Part shown: positions 1 to 8,283 of the stretch, one piece after another | Layout of the letters: the number at the start of each line of letters is the position of its first letter | How positions within the stretch are numbered: position 1 is the first letter of the stretch | Assembly (NCBI GenBank): GCA_016840125.1 | Contig: JAEOSY010000105.1 | Coordinates: 1 to 43,663, forward strand | Source of the DNA: Candidatus Helarchaeota archaeon | Lineage (GTDB): Archaea; Asgardarchaeota; Lokiarchaeia; Helarchaeales; HEL-GB-A | Length of the DNA stretch: 43,663 nucleotides | Direction: 5' to 3' | Made by a program: the position numbers and the translations under genes | The notes under the pieces: model-generated | Told to the model about the DNA's origin: nothing | Seen by the model: only the letters and a program-made list of their open reading frames with translations | Databases searched by the model: none

Positions 1-501
1 ACAGGTTATGGTGCAGGCGGGATTAAAAAAGCAAAAATAGATATCGAAAAGGTAGTAAAGGGTATTGGAATCAAAAATCTTCTAGTTGTTAATCCATTCG
101 ATACTAAAAAAGCAATCCCCCCTTTAAAGAAGGCGTTAAACGAACCGGGGCCCACAGTGATCATATCGCGGGGACCCTGCGCACTTTGGAACGATAGAAA
201 TAAACGACGACGAGGCGAAAAAATTCAGCCCTTTCGGGTTGATCGTGTTATCTGTAGAAAGTGTCACACGTGTTGTAAAGACTTTTACTGTCCTGCAATA
301 TCAATGGAATCTGAAATTTTGGAATATACGGATGAAAGGGGCAAGGTTTGGAAAGGATTTCCCTCACACATCGCTCCAGAGCTTTGTGATGGGTGTGGGG
401 TATGTTCCATAGTCTGTCCTTATACAAACCATGAAGCGAGGTCCGAGAAAGATGTAATCAAACCGTATAAAACACAGAGGGAGGTACGACATGACTTATA
501 A
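1..501 (+). CDS. iorA: Indolepyruvate:ferredoxin oxidoreductase, alpha subunit (3' part)
   Basis: The reading frame is open from the first base of the window and ends at TAA, so only about 166 C-terminal residues are present. The visible part includes the C-terminal two-cluster ferredoxin module: a first cysteine set in CRKCHTCCKDFYCPA and a second in CDGCGVCSIVCPY, about 40 residues apart. This is the arrangement found at the end of IorA. IorA is the thiamine-diphosphate subunit of the enzyme that oxidatively decarboxylates aryl-pyruvates from aromatic amino acids to aryl-acetyl-CoA, reducing ferredoxin in the cytoplasm. The identity is supported by iorB, which overlaps its last 11 bases and is almost certainly co-translated. 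The catalytic domains lie outside the window. An internal GTG at 157 is not the start, because the upstream sequence is coding in the same frame. Confidence 0.9.
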   Translation, partial: TGYGAGGIKKAKIDIEKVVKGIGIKNLLVVNPFDTKKAIPPLKKALNEPGPTVIISRGPCALWNDRNKRRRGEKIQPFRVDRVICRKCHTCCKDFYCPAISMESEILEYTDERGKVWKGFPSHIAPELCDGCGVCSIVCPYTNHEARSEKDVIKPYKTQREVRHDL

Positions 502-1093
502 TATCTTGACATGTGGTGTAGGTGGTCAAGGATTGATGCTTGTCTCTAATGTAATTGGGTTAGCTTGCGCGAATGTTGGATTAAATATAAGAACTGCAGA
601 GGTGCATGGCTTGGCTCAGCGTTCAGGTTCGATTTATACTCATATAAGAATCGGCAAGAAAGTTTTTTCATCACTTATCCCATATGGAGAAGCAAAAGTT
701 ATTGTTGGAATGGAAGCAATTGAGATACTCCGTAATATAGAATATCTCCAACCAGATGGTGTAATTATTCTCAATGACTATATCTGGTACCCAGTCCAAA
801 GCACTTTTGATCGCGTTCAAAAGCCCTCGGTTCCATATATCACGGTTGAGAGTATAATTTCTCAATTAAAAAAGGTGACATCGAAAATTTTCATAGTAAA
901 TGCTCTGGATTTTGCAAATCAAGCTGGAAATCAACTAACTTCTAATATGGTATTATTAGGTGCTCTTGCGAAAACAGAGGGGTTCCCCATTGACCTAGAC
1001 CAACTGGAAAAAGCTATTCCCGAAGTTGTACCAAAAAAGGCTGTTAAGGCCAATTTGAAAGCAATTGAGTTAGGTTATACGTTCCTAAAATAA
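491..1093 (+). CDS. iorB: Indolepyruvate:ferredoxin oxidoreductase, beta subunit
   Basis: This 200-residue protein has the usual length of IorB and its signature start: a hydrophobic strand followed by CGVGGQG, then VHGLAQRSGSIYTHIRIG around residues 39-56. This is the gamma domain of the 2-oxoacid:ferredoxin oxidoreductase family, which holds the subunit interface and helps bind CoA. It partners IorA in turning aryl-pyruvates from Tyr, Phe and Trp into aryl-acetyl-CoA plus reduced ferredoxin, an energy-yielding step in amino-acid fermentation. The ATG overlaps the end of iorA by 11 bases and has GAGGT about five bases upstream, so the start is secure. It converges on the small GTPase gene with only about 60 AT-rich bases between. 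Confidence 0.93.
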   Translation: MTYNILTCGVGGQGLMLVSNVIGLACANVGLNIRTAEVHGLAQRSGSIYTHIRIGKKVFSSLIPYGEAKVIVGMEAIEILRNIEYLQPDGVIILNDYIWYPVQSTFDRVQKPSVPYITVESIISQLKKVTSKIFIVNALDFANQAGNQLTSNMVLLGALAKTEGFPIDLDQLEKAIPEVVPKKAVKANLKAIELGYTFLK

Positions 1094-1142
1094 ATTTAAA
1101 ATTTTAGAGAAAGGGTAAATAAGGTGTATCTTCTATAATAAG

Positions 1143-1156
1143 AGAAAAAAATTCTT
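1143..1156 (-). terminator. Possible poly-U terminator of the GTPase gene
   Basis: Read on the minus strand, a T-rich run (GAATTTTTTTCTCT) lies just past the GTPase stop codon. Archaeal RNA polymerase often terminates at such U tracts without a hairpin. It lies in the convergent gap between iorB and the GTPase. Weak, by position and composition only. Confidence 0.3.
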
Positions 1157-1687
1157 TTACTTAAAATAATATTCGTAGGTTTTAGTAGCCAATTGCTTAA
1201 AAGCATCCTCGACGCCGTCACCAGTTTTTGCTGAAGTTTCGAACACATCTAACGCACCAAGAGTGGCACCCAAGTCTGTTGCCTCACTTAATGGGACTTG
1301 GCGGTTTGCTTGTAAATCAGTCTTATTCCCAATAATGATAAAGGGAATCGGCCCTGAGAAGGTATATAAATCATTTTTCCACTTTTTTATATTATTAAAG
1401 GAATCGAAATCGGTGATATCGTAGACGATGAAAGAGGTATTTGCGCCAGTTGCGTACTTTTTCCGCAGATCCCGGAACCTTTCTTGCCCCCCTATGTCAA
1501 AAATCATCAGCCTAATGGTAAAATTCGAAAAACTCATACGCTTCTCATAAACATTATATCCTAACGTACTGAATAAGTCCTCTTCAAACTTTTTATTGAT
1601 GAACCGCTCGACCAGAGAGGTTTTACCCACCGCAATATTTCCAAAAAGGACCATTTTATAGACAAAAATTTTATGGGCGTTTGTCAT
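1157..1687 (-). CDS. Ras/Rab-superfamily small GTPase
   Basis: This is a complete 176-residue single-domain GTPase. Visible motifs are the P-loop GNIAVGKT (16-23), a switch-I threonine (T41), the DIGGQE switch-II motif (64-69), NKTD for guanine recognition (121-124) and ETSAK (150-154). The order, spacing and length match the Ras/Rab/Rag group. The switch-II glutamine (Q68) is present, so GTP hydrolysis should be possible. The last residues (YEYYFK) have no cysteine, so eukaryotic-type prenylation is not expected. Such GTPases are numerous in Asgard archaea and are suspected of membrane-associated or signalling roles; no specific partner can be read here. The ATG has an SD (AGGATGTGA), partly inside a palindrome, and its own TATA-like box. 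It lies downstream of the TIR gene on the same strand but 296 bases away, so it is probably a separate transcript. Confidence 0.92.
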   Translation of the reverse strand: MTNAHKIFVYKMVLFGNIAVGKTSLVERFINKKFEEDLFSTLGYNVYEKRMSFSNFTIRLMIFDIGGQERFRDLRKKYATGANTSFIVYDITDFDSFNNIKKWKNDLYTFSGPIPFIIIGNKTDLQANRQVPLSEATDLGATLGALDVFETSAKTGDGVEDAFKQLATKTYEYYFK

Positions 1688-1692
1688 TCCGT

Positions 1693-1706
1693 CACATCCT
1701 GATGTG
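1693..1706 (-). promoter_or_regulatory. Palindrome overlapping the GTPase ribosome-binding site
   Basis: CACATCCTGATGTG is a perfect 6-bp inverted repeat with a two-base centre, six bases upstream of the GTPase start codon. Its left arm, read on the minus strand, is the GATGTGA part of the ribosome-binding site. It could be an operator or an RNA structure masking the SD; it could also be chance. Confidence 0.35.
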
Positions 1707-1732
1707 CCTCTAACACTTCTATTGTCAATTAC

Positions 1733-1744
1733 GGTTTATAAATT
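1733..1744 (-). promoter_or_regulatory. TATA-like box of the GTPase gene
   Basis: On the minus strand AATTTATAAACC lies about 46-57 bases upstream of the ATG. That fits an archaeal TATA box with transcription starting about 25 bases further on and a leader long enough to hold the SD. The remainder of the 1688-1983 gap is AT-rich and holds no convincing ORF or RNA gene. Confidence 0.4.
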
Positions 1745-1983
1745 AGTTTCTTCGATTCATAAAATTCAAGGAATTGGTACAATATTGAATCATATAATTT
1801 GAGAAAAAGCGCTTCGACTACATGAAGGAGGTTTTCATCCCCTAAATTACACAGTGAAAAGAATTTTGTTAATATCGCCTTCAATTGCAGCTAAAAATAA
1901 TTTAAGTTAGAAAAAATAAAATTTATTGATTGGATAACATGTTACATTCATCCAACCTGAGGTGAAAAGGTAGTAATTATTCC

Positions 1984-4440
1984 TCAACCTTTCTCCAATT
2001 CCGATTTTAAAACCTCTTCTAAAATGTCATTATATGCCTCATGAATTCCTAGGGATTTTGCGATTTGGGTGACATCTTTTAGTTTTCCATAGTTTTGAAG
2101 AATTTTTATCCTGTTAATTATTTCATCTTCCCGTATAAACTCTGTTTTGTCTTTTGTCCAGACACCGTTGAGTTTCTTCATTTGAATTAGTGTTCTTGAA
2201 TATCTCCAGATTTTTTCCGGACTTAAATTGGTTTCTATTTGTATTAAATTTAATTCAGAAACCCGGGATTTCTTTAATACGACAGAAATGATATCAAGTT
2301 CCTGCTTGAATTTATTGACGTAGTAATAGAGATCATTGTAAAATAGCTTAATATCTTGTTCATAATCTGAAAATGGAATCCCTTTCTGTCGATCCAAACC
2401 GATTTTATTTAAATCATCCCATGAAATATCATTTCCCTTAACTGGAATGATATCTAATCCCGCATCTTTTGCCAGCTTGAGTTCGTTTTGACAATCTTTC
2501 GATTTTACCGATTGCTGTGTTGCAATAAACACTAGAATCTGGCTGATTGGAACCGTTTCCTTCATCCAATCATCAATATTTCCTACAAGATCTTCTTCGA
2601 AATAGAAAGCGGAACCAACTTCTTTCTTCTTCATTAGATAATCGGAGATATCCTTTACCTTATAACTCTCATAATCTTCCGCTTTATGACTAATAAAAAC
2701 ATTTAATGGACCTTTACCCCATAAGATACCCTTCATTTTCAGGATTAATAAGCTTGAAACCACCCCAAGAGCCACTATTGCAGCGATTAGTATATAGATC
2801 ATTAAGTCTGAAGGCGCAACTGGTGAGGCAACCTCAACTTGGAATATATAGCATCCGACTTCACGCCCATTTGTCCAAAGAACGGAAACCGTATACAGTC
2901 CAACCTCAAACCCGCTCGTCAATTCAAACTCATCACTAGTAAGAGTTCCATTATTAGCTGTTAGATTTGAAAATGAAGTGACACTACCTGATGGGGATGT
3001 GAAGTTGATATTACCAGTTCCACCCGAAATAGGATTACCAACTCCATCAACTATTGATGCCTCCAATCTTACATCTTGTCCAATCTCAAATTTACTGGCT
3101 GTTTGAAATACAGAATTAACCTTTACTTTAGGGGTAATCGCATTGCAATAATTTGGTGAGGTGAATTTTCCCGTGACATTCCCGGTTTCGAACGTGAGAG
3201 TAGTACTAGGAAAGGCAGCATAACCGGAGAAATTGTAAAAACTGATGGGTCCTGTGAACAAATCATCTGCAATTATTGTCTGATCCGTGAATTCGAGATA
3301 GTCCCAATCAAATTCATACGCGAACATATTATCCGCGTAGGAGATAATATCCTCTACATATGGATAATCATAAATTACAGTCCAATTGATTTTATTAGGT
3401 GTTGCAGTGTATTGTCCCACTATAGCGGGAATTGTATAAATATATCTTATCCTAACATCGATAGACAAACTTTCTATAGTTGAATTTAATTGAACTGTTA
3501 AATTTATTGAACCAGTTGGTTTTGTTTGTAAATAGGTCCTATAATATACTTCATATCCAGGCATCATCTCCGATTGAGATTGTCTTCTTATATAATTGCA
3601 CACGGTTCCATTCAAATCCATTTGGAGATTAACCTGTGCAGGATCTACTAAAATTGTATAGTCGAAATAGCAAAGCATATCCCGCCAAGAATCATTTTGA
3701 ATTTGATTCCAAGCGGAACCATTGAATAGTAAGGTGTTTCCACTATTGTAAAGTGAACTGTTGTGCAGCTGTGCTTGCCAGTAATTGGTTTCTAGGAGAG
3801 TTATGTTGGACTCGAAGCCACTCCTATTTTCCACTTCAAAAATTATGTAATAATTCTGACCCGGTGTTAGAATGTTATCTAAAAAAATAAATGAATGCCA
3901 ATCTGAAGTATTTACACCCGCCCCGAAATTATCTTGACCATCTTCATCTAATGTCGTACTCAAGTCAGCTTCGGTAATGCTAACTTTGAAATAATAGTAT
4001 TCTGTATGATTATATTCAAGATAGAGCGACAATTGGTTAATTGCAGATAATTGATTTACGGAAAATTGTTGGGCAACTCTGAATGCATTGGAAGTATTTT
4101 TCTTGGCAGCTAAATTATCAGCTATAACGCGGGGTATCATAGTCCCATTGTACATTTGCTGACCAATGATTTCAATACTATTTGCAGTAAATACCTTGTT
4201 TTGAGAGTTATTTACAGTAGGCTCATACAGTGAAGACGAATAGTTCGCAAATGCGATAAAGTCGCTACCCCCACCATCTTGAAAGAAAAGGGCAGACGCA
4301 TTCCCAGTATAAGATCCTGAAAATCGATAATCCGATAAATCTACTCCATTTGTTGCTTCAACCTTATTATTGATAACAAAACACATTGTAATAAACATAA
4401 AAATTAGCCATATAACTAATAATTTCCTTTTATTGATCAT
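1984..4440 (-). CDS. Receptor-like single-pass membrane protein with cytoplasmic TIR domain
   Basis: This is an 818-residue protein. A signal peptide (basic residues, then a hydrophobic stretch at about 5-25) leads into about 520 Ser/Thr/Asn-rich residues with many N-x-S/T sequons, so the region is probably exported and glycosylated beta-sandwich. One strong membrane helix lies at about 545-566. A TIR domain follows at about 578-700, starting NVFISHKAED and carrying the conserved Glu (about E653) in DCQNELKLA, at the position of the catalytic Glu of NAD-cleaving TIRs. The last ~110 residues look helical and winged-helix-like. The layout is that of a Toll-like receptor, with no leucine-rich repeats seen. 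I chose ATG 4440 over an upstream TTG (4482) because GGTGG sits just before it. It diverges from a TPR-CHAT gene 211 bases away. The ligand is unknown. Confidence 0.85.
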   Translation of the reverse strand: MINKRKLLVIWLIFMFITMCFVINNKVEATNGVDLSDYRFSGSYTGNASALFFQDGGGSDFIAFANYSSSLYEPTVNNSQNKVFTANSIEIIGQQMYNGTMIPRVIADNLAAKKNTSNAFRVAQQFSVNQLSAINQLSLYLEYNHTEYYYFKVSITEADLSTTLDEDGQDNFGAGVNTSDWHSFIFLDNILTPGQNYYIIFEVENRSGFESNITLLETNYWQAQLHNSSLYNSGNTLLFNGSAWNQIQNDSWRDMLCYFDYTILVDPAQVNLQMDLNGTVCNYIRRQSQSEMMPGYEVYYRTYLQTKPTGSINLTVQLNSTIESLSIDVRIRYIYTIPAIVGQYTATPNKINWTVIYDYPYVEDIISYADNMFAYEFDWDYLEFTDQTIIADDLFTGPISFYNFSGYAAFPSTTLTFETGNVTGKFTSPNYCNAITPKVKVNSVFQTASKFEIGQDVRLEASIVDGVGNPISGGTGNINFTSPSGSVTSFSNLTANNGTLTSDEFELTSGFEVGLYTVSVLWTNGREVGCYIFQVEVASPVAPSDLMIYILIAAIVALGVVSSLLILKMKGILWGKGPLNVFISHKAEDYESYKVKDISDYLMKKKEVGSAFYFEEDLVGNIDDWMKETVPISQILVFIATQQSVKSKDCQNELKLAKDAGLDIIPVKGNDISWDDLNKIGLDRQKGIPFSDYEQDIKLFYNDLYYYVNKFKQELDIISVVLKKSRVSELNLIQIETNLSPEKIWRYSRTLIQMKKLNGVWTKDKTEFIREDEIINRIKILQNYGKLKDVTQIAKSLGIHEAYNDILEEVLKSELEKG

Positions 4441-4651
4441 GAGTTCCACCAATTTCTCATAATTTAAATCACTACAGGGCAAACAATTGAAAGAATTTTT
4501 TAAATATAAATAATCTAAAAATTAGAAATAGAATTAAAGTTTTCTGTTTCAGCATTTACAACTCATGTTTAAAAAATTTGGGAAAATTAATTTAAATCTA
4601 TGAAAAACTCACCAATTTTTTTATGTATAGGTTGAATTAAGGGGATATTTT
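4441..4651. promoter_or_regulatory. Divergent promoter region between the TIR and CHAT genes
   Basis: This is a very AT-rich 211-base gap. A TATA-like stretch (ATTTATATTTAAA on the minus strand, about 4498-4510) could serve the TIR gene. TTTAAAT near 4592-4600 and TATGTATA near 4622-4629 could serve the CHAT gene. The CHAT start is preceded by AAGGGGAT. Shared divergent control is plausible but not shown. Confidence 0.35.
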
Positions 4652-7201
4652 ATGAAAAATTCAATTAATTATTTAATAACAGTTGGATTTGAGGCTTATA
4701 ACAGCAGTAATTATAACCTTGCTATCAAATTCTATGAAAAAGCTCTATATTTAGCATCTAAAAATAACGAAATCGAGTTGATTGTACAATGTTTAGATAA
4801 GATTGGATTAATATATACTGCTATCGGTCAATTCAAGAAAGCTCACAACTCTTATCAACAATTATTTTTATTAAAAAGGAAGATTGGAGATAAGAGAGGT
4901 CAGGGAGATGCTCTAAGCAATATTGGTCATATTTATGAATCGGTAAAGCGATATGAAGATGCTCTTAAAATTTATCAACATAGTTTAAAATTATATAATG
5001 AGATTGGAATTAAGTCAGATATTGGATTGACCTTATACAAAATTGGCAATGTTTATAGAAGAAGAGCCGAATTTGATATAACTTTAAATTATTTTAAGCA
5101 AGCGTTGAAAATTCGAGAAGAATTGGGGGATAAAATTGGTATAAGTAAAACGCTACGTGCTATTGGTAATGTTTATTACTCAAGAATTCAATATAAAGCT
5201 TCGCTTAAATATTTCTTACGTGCATTACAAATCAAAGAAGAGATTAAAGATAAAATTGGAATAGGAGCTACTGTACGAAACATCGGTAATGCATATCTTT
5301 CACTAAAGAAATATGAGGAAGCTCTTAAGTATTATCATCGGGGCTTGCAGGTTTATGAGGAATTAGGGGATACCCAAGGAATTAGCGCGAGTTCACACAA
5401 TATAGGCAGAGTTTATAAAACATTAGGTAATTTTGAGGAATCTATATACTATTATCAACGAGAGTTACAAATCCAAGAACAAACCGCCAACAAACGCGGA
5501 ATTGGACTATCTAAATTTAACATCGCCAATCTTTATTTTTTATGGGGGCGTTATAATGAAAGCCTTCAGAATTATCTACAGTCTTTACAAATAAGTGAAG
5601 AAATTGGAGATATTGGTGGGAGGAGTATTTGTTTTAGTAATATGGGATTTATTCATTGGAAACAACACCATTTTGACGACTCTTTTAAATATTATTTACA
5701 ATCCATTGACTTAGTAGAGGGGATTATAGGTAGGATTAAATCCGAAAAAATCAGGAAAGAGTACCGGGCAATAAAATTAGATCCCTATCAAGGTATTACA
5801 GGAATGTTACTTGATAGGCATGGGTTTGAAAACGATATCACCCATTTAAAAGGAGCTTTAAAATTTTTGGAACTTATAAAAGCTAGAGAAATATTAGATA
5901 AATTGGAAACAAAAAAGGTCAATGTTCGCACATGCCCTGAACTGAATCAATTAGTTGAAATGGAACAGAAACTTATCAATCAAAAGATTAAAGTAGAAGC
6001 AATTAAACAAGCTGAAATTAGAAGAGGCATCCATAGGTCCGCAACTGATGATGAAATATCCGAAATATCAAAAGAATGGATAAAAATAAGGGCAGAATTA
6101 ATGGAGAAATGTAATGATCCCGGGCTCATCCGAGTTACAAAAAATTATAATCCAATCCCAGATTTTGAAGAATTATTCAAAAAGGAAGAAGTTATTGTCT
6201 GGGAGTTCGTTTACTTACCTAATACAAAGGAAAGCTTCAAGATTGTTACTTGGGATGGAACCACAATTTCAACTTTTGAAAGTAATCCTGTAAACCGTAA
6301 GAATTTGCTAAAACTCGCCCAAGAATTTTACAATAATCTTACTAAACAAAATTTAGATATTGCATTATTGAAATTAAAGCAATTGCAGCAGAATCTTAGC
6401 GCAATTATTCCTAATGATCTTTTAGCTACTTTAAAAAAGAAGGATAAATTAATCCTTATACCCCATGATATTTTTCACCTTTTTCCCTGGGAAATAGTCG
6501 AAGAGATAGGATTACGGATTCCATTAGTCCGAAGTTATTCTTTAGGACTCGTACGTTCTTGTATGAAACGTGAACAACAAATGAGTGATACGTTATTAAT
6601 CTCAAATCCTAATTTTAATTTAGCAGGAAGAGAATTGCCTGGGGCAGATCTTGAAATAGAATCACTTATTCCATTATTACAACAAATTAAAATGCCCTAT
6701 ACCGTGTTAAAACGGGAGGTTGCAACTGAATCTGCATTTAAAGAGATTATTAAACAAAAATTTGCTATCATTCATTTCGCAGGACATGCAGTATATAACG
6801 AATATGATCCTTGGATGAGTGGTTTTTATTTCTACTTACCTGATAAATATGATATCTGTACGGTCACCGAATTAGTAACAAATCCATTTAAAGGGAGTCC
6901 CCTTTTGATTATGAGTGCTTGCGAAACGGGACGTAGTAAATTTTCGAAAGGAGACGAGTTGGTTGGTTTAATACGTGGTTTGACCTTAGCAGGAGCCACT
7001 AGCATTATCGCGACGAATTGGAGTTTAGCTGATGAAGTAGCACCTTATTTTATGGGAGAATTTTATAAATATTTTACTTCTGATAAAGATGTTTGTAAGA
7101 GTCTTTTTGAAGCGCGTAAATTGATTTATGAAAAGTTTGAGAATCCGATTTATTGGGGAGTTTTTTCGTTATATGGTAATCCATTTAAAAAACTTAAGTA
7201 A
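4652..7201 (+). CDS. TPR-CHAT protein (caspase-like protease domain)
   Basis: The first ~370 of 849 residues are tandem tetratricopeptide repeats of about 40 residues (recurring IGNVY and YEEALKYY-type motifs). A helical linker follows, and a C-terminal CHAT domain occupies about 520-849. The caspase-type dyad is intact: His712 in HFAGHA and Cys757 in MSACETG, followed by the family's conserved GLTLAGATSIIATNW. CHAT domains are clan-CD peptidases related to caspases and separase; TPR-CHAT proteins act as proteases in several bacterial immune and death pathways. The TPR part probably recognises a protein partner. Start ATG with AAGGGGAT seven bases upstream. No signal peptide, so it is cytoplasmic, the same side as the TIR domain of the divergently transcribed neighbour. 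A functional link to that neighbour is inference. Its substrate is unknown. Confidence 0.9.
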   Translation: MKNSINYLITVGFEAYNSSNYNLAIKFYEKALYLASKNNEIELIVQCLDKIGLIYTAIGQFKKAHNSYQQLFLLKRKIGDKRGQGDALSNIGHIYESVKRYEDALKIYQHSLKLYNEIGIKSDIGLTLYKIGNVYRRRAEFDITLNYFKQALKIREELGDKIGISKTLRAIGNVYYSRIQYKASLKYFLRALQIKEEIKDKIGIGATVRNIGNAYLSLKKYEEALKYYHRGLQVYEELGDTQGISASSHNIGRVYKTLGNFEESIYYYQRELQIQEQTANKRGIGLSKFNIANLYFLWGRYNESLQNYLQSLQISEEIGDIGGRSICFSNMGFIHWKQHHFDDSFKYYLQSIDLVEGIIGRIKSEKIRKEYRAIKLDPYQGITGMLLDRHGFENDITHLKGALKFLELIKAREILDKLETKKVNVRTCPELNQLVEMEQKLINQKIKVEAIKQAEIRRGIHRSATDDEISEISKEWIKIRAELMEKCNDPGLIRVTKNYNPIPDFEELFKKEEVIVWEFVYLPNTKESFKIVTWDGTTISTFESNPVNRKNLLKLAQEFYNNLTKQNLDIALLKLKQLQQNLSAIIPNDLLATLKKKDKLILIPHDIFHLFPWEIVEEIGLRIPLVRSYSLGLVRSCMKREQQMSDTLLISNPNFNLAGRELPGADLEIESLIPLLQQIKMPYTVLKREVATESAFKEIIKQKFAIIHFAGHAVYNEYDPWMSGFYFYLPDKYDICTVTELVTNPFKGSPLLIMSACETGRSKFSKGDELVGLIRGLTLAGATSIIATNWSLADEVAPYFMGEFYKYFTSDKDVCKSLFEARKLIYEKFENPIYWGVFSLYGNPFKKLK

Positions 7202-7243
7202 TAAATTCCGTAAAAGTATTAATAATCTCATTAGATAATTTTA

Positions 7244-7254
7244 CAAAATATAAA
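7244..7254 (+). promoter_or_regulatory. TATA-like box for the rubredoxin-like/glutaredoxin-like pair
   Basis: AAAATATAAAT lies about 40 bases upstream of the TTG start at 7289, a suitable distance for a short leader carrying GGAG. Assigned by position and sequence only. Confidence 0.35.
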
Positions 7255-7288
7255 TTTCGATAATATTGAATGTTATGGAGATGATATT

Positions 7289-7405
7289 TTGGCTACATGG
7301 AGATGTACCGTCTGTGGTTGGACATGTCCTGAGAGTGATGAGTGTCCTCCAGATGAATGCCCTGAATGTTTTGCACCTAAAGATGCTTTCGAGAAGATAG
7401 ATTAA
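7289..7405 (+). CDS. Rubredoxin-like small iron protein (38 residues)
   Basis: This tiny gene encodes 38 residues beginning MATWRCTVCGWTC and containing CPECFAPKDAF. The C-x2-C (6, 9) and CPEC (24, 27) pairs, followed by a P-x-D-x-F tail, match the rubredoxin-like knuckles found at the C-terminus of rubrerythrins and in short free-standing rubredoxins. It would bind one iron (or zinc) and could carry electrons in peroxide or oxygen detoxification. Two extra cysteines (13, 19) lie between the pairs. The start is TTG, chosen because GGAG lies eight bases upstream and no in-frame ATG precedes it. A glutaredoxin-like gene follows after 24 bases, so the two probably share a transcript. It is far shorter than classical rubredoxin (about 52 residues) and lacks its usual spacing. 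Confidence 0.75.
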   Translation: MATWRCTVCGWTCPESDECPPDECPECFAPKDAFEKID

Positions 7406-7429
7406 AGATAAAAATATTTGTGATTCAAA

Positions 7430-7804
7430 GTGACTGAGCAAGAAAAAGTAAAATTGAAAATTGAGATTTATACTTCACCCACCTGCCCATACTGCCCCGC
7501 TGCATTAAGGATGTTAGAAAAAGCCGTTAGAATTTATAATGAAGCTATTGATGTAGTTGAGGTTAGTGTGGCATCAACAGATGGGCAGAAGCTTGCCGCG
7601 ATTTATAGCGTACAGGCAACACCTACGATTGTCATTAATAGTGAAGTGAAGTTTCGTGGTCCTCCTCCAAGTGAATCACATTTATTTAACGAAATTGAAA
7701 CCCATCTCGATCAGGATACAGTCAAACAAGCAACCAAAAAACGGCAAGAACGGAAACACGAAAGGAAAGCACACCGACGAGAAATCGATATGATGTATGG
7801 CTGA
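7430..7804 (+). CDS. Thioredoxin/glutaredoxin-like protein
   Basis: This 124-residue protein has a thioredoxin fold: a beta strand (IEIYTS), the redox motif CPYC (residues 19-22), a central strand, and the cis-proline segment ATPTIVIN. This resembles archaeal glutaredoxin-like disulfide reductases. The last ~25 residues are a strongly basic tail (KKRQERKHERKAHRR) not usual in the family; it might bind nucleic acid or acidic partners. The GTG start has no clear SD, and translation may be coupled to the rubredoxin-like gene 24 bases upstream. Likely role: cytoplasmic thiol-disulfide exchange in the oxidative-stress neighbourhood that includes rubrerythrin. Confidence 0.85.
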   Translation: MTEQEKVKLKIEIYTSPTCPYCPAALRMLEKAVRIYNEAIDVVEVSVASTDGQKLAAIYSVQATPTIVINSEVKFRGPPPSESHLFNEIETHLDQDTVKQATKKRQERKHERKAHRREIDMMYG

Positions 7805-7805
7805 A

Positions 7806-7836
7806 AGCATCTTTTCTTTTTTATTTATTTTTCTAA
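7806..7836 (+). terminator. T-rich terminator after the glutaredoxin-like gene
   Basis: A pyrimidine-rich run with several T stretches follows the stop codon within a few bases, as expected of archaeal U-tract termination. It sits in the convergent gap before the 7848-8249 gene. Confidence 0.4.
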
Positions 7837-7847
7837 TCTATTGACAT

Positions 7848-8249
7848 TTAAGTCTTAAGTGAGATTCCATATTCCTTTCCTTTTTGTAGGGTTAAATCCT
7901 TGAGTTCTTCAAGATTTTTTAGGTTGTTCATTTGTTCTTGTGAAATGAAAAGCTGCTGGGTCTCATCCTTCTTAATATATGCACAAGGGAATTCTGCTTC
8001 TTCTGAAGGATATTCCTCGTTAAATTCATCCCGATGCAGGAAAATGGAGGGAATATTCAATTGGTTAAGAAAATGTTTCCATTCTTTTTTCATGCCAAAA
8101 TCCCTGAAACTATAAGTCACTCCGCATAATCTGCAATCATAAGTTGAAGGCTTAAAGGCCTTATGAAAAAAATCTTTTACCAAACTAAAAAAATCACTAT
8201 CCGCGTTATAGACAAATATTATCAATTGATTTTCATTATTTATTTTCAT
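7848..8249 (-). CDS. Conserved small protein with CxxC motif
   Basis: This protein has 133 residues from the ATG. It starts with a hydrophobic strand followed by VYNADSDFFSLVKDFFHK and the cysteine motif YDCRLCGVTY, then a charged segment with IPSIFLHRDEF and a C-terminal helix. I recognise the pattern from a family of small uncharacterised proteins in bacteria and archaea (VYNADSG..., CxLC), but know no established function. Its two cysteines could be redox-active or bind metal. Its neighbours are redox proteins. I start at ATG 8249 rather than the TTG one codon earlier; AGGAG lies immediately upstream of both, with short spacing. It may be co-transcribed after the HdrD-like gene, 34 bases away on the same strand. 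Confidence 0.75.
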   Translation of the reverse strand: MKINNENQLIIFVYNADSDFFSLVKDFFHKAFKPSTYDCRLCGVTYSFRDFGMKKEWKHFLNQLNIPSIFLHRDEFNEEYPSEEAEFPCAYIKKDETQQLFISQEQMNNLKNLEELKDLTLQKGKEYGISLKT

Positions 8250-8283
8250 CAACTCCTCTATCTAGGTAAGATATTACTAACTC

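Noticed and set aside
1157..1687. Eukaryotic contamination as the source of the Ras-like GTPase
   Set aside because: The gene is intron-free, has a prokaryotic SD, and is tightly packed between archaeal-type iorB and other SD-led genes.
1822..1845. AAGGAGGT in the gap between the GTPase and TIR genes as the SD of a small gene
   Set aside because: No start codon with a meaningful open frame follows on the plus strand; stop codons occur within a few codons.
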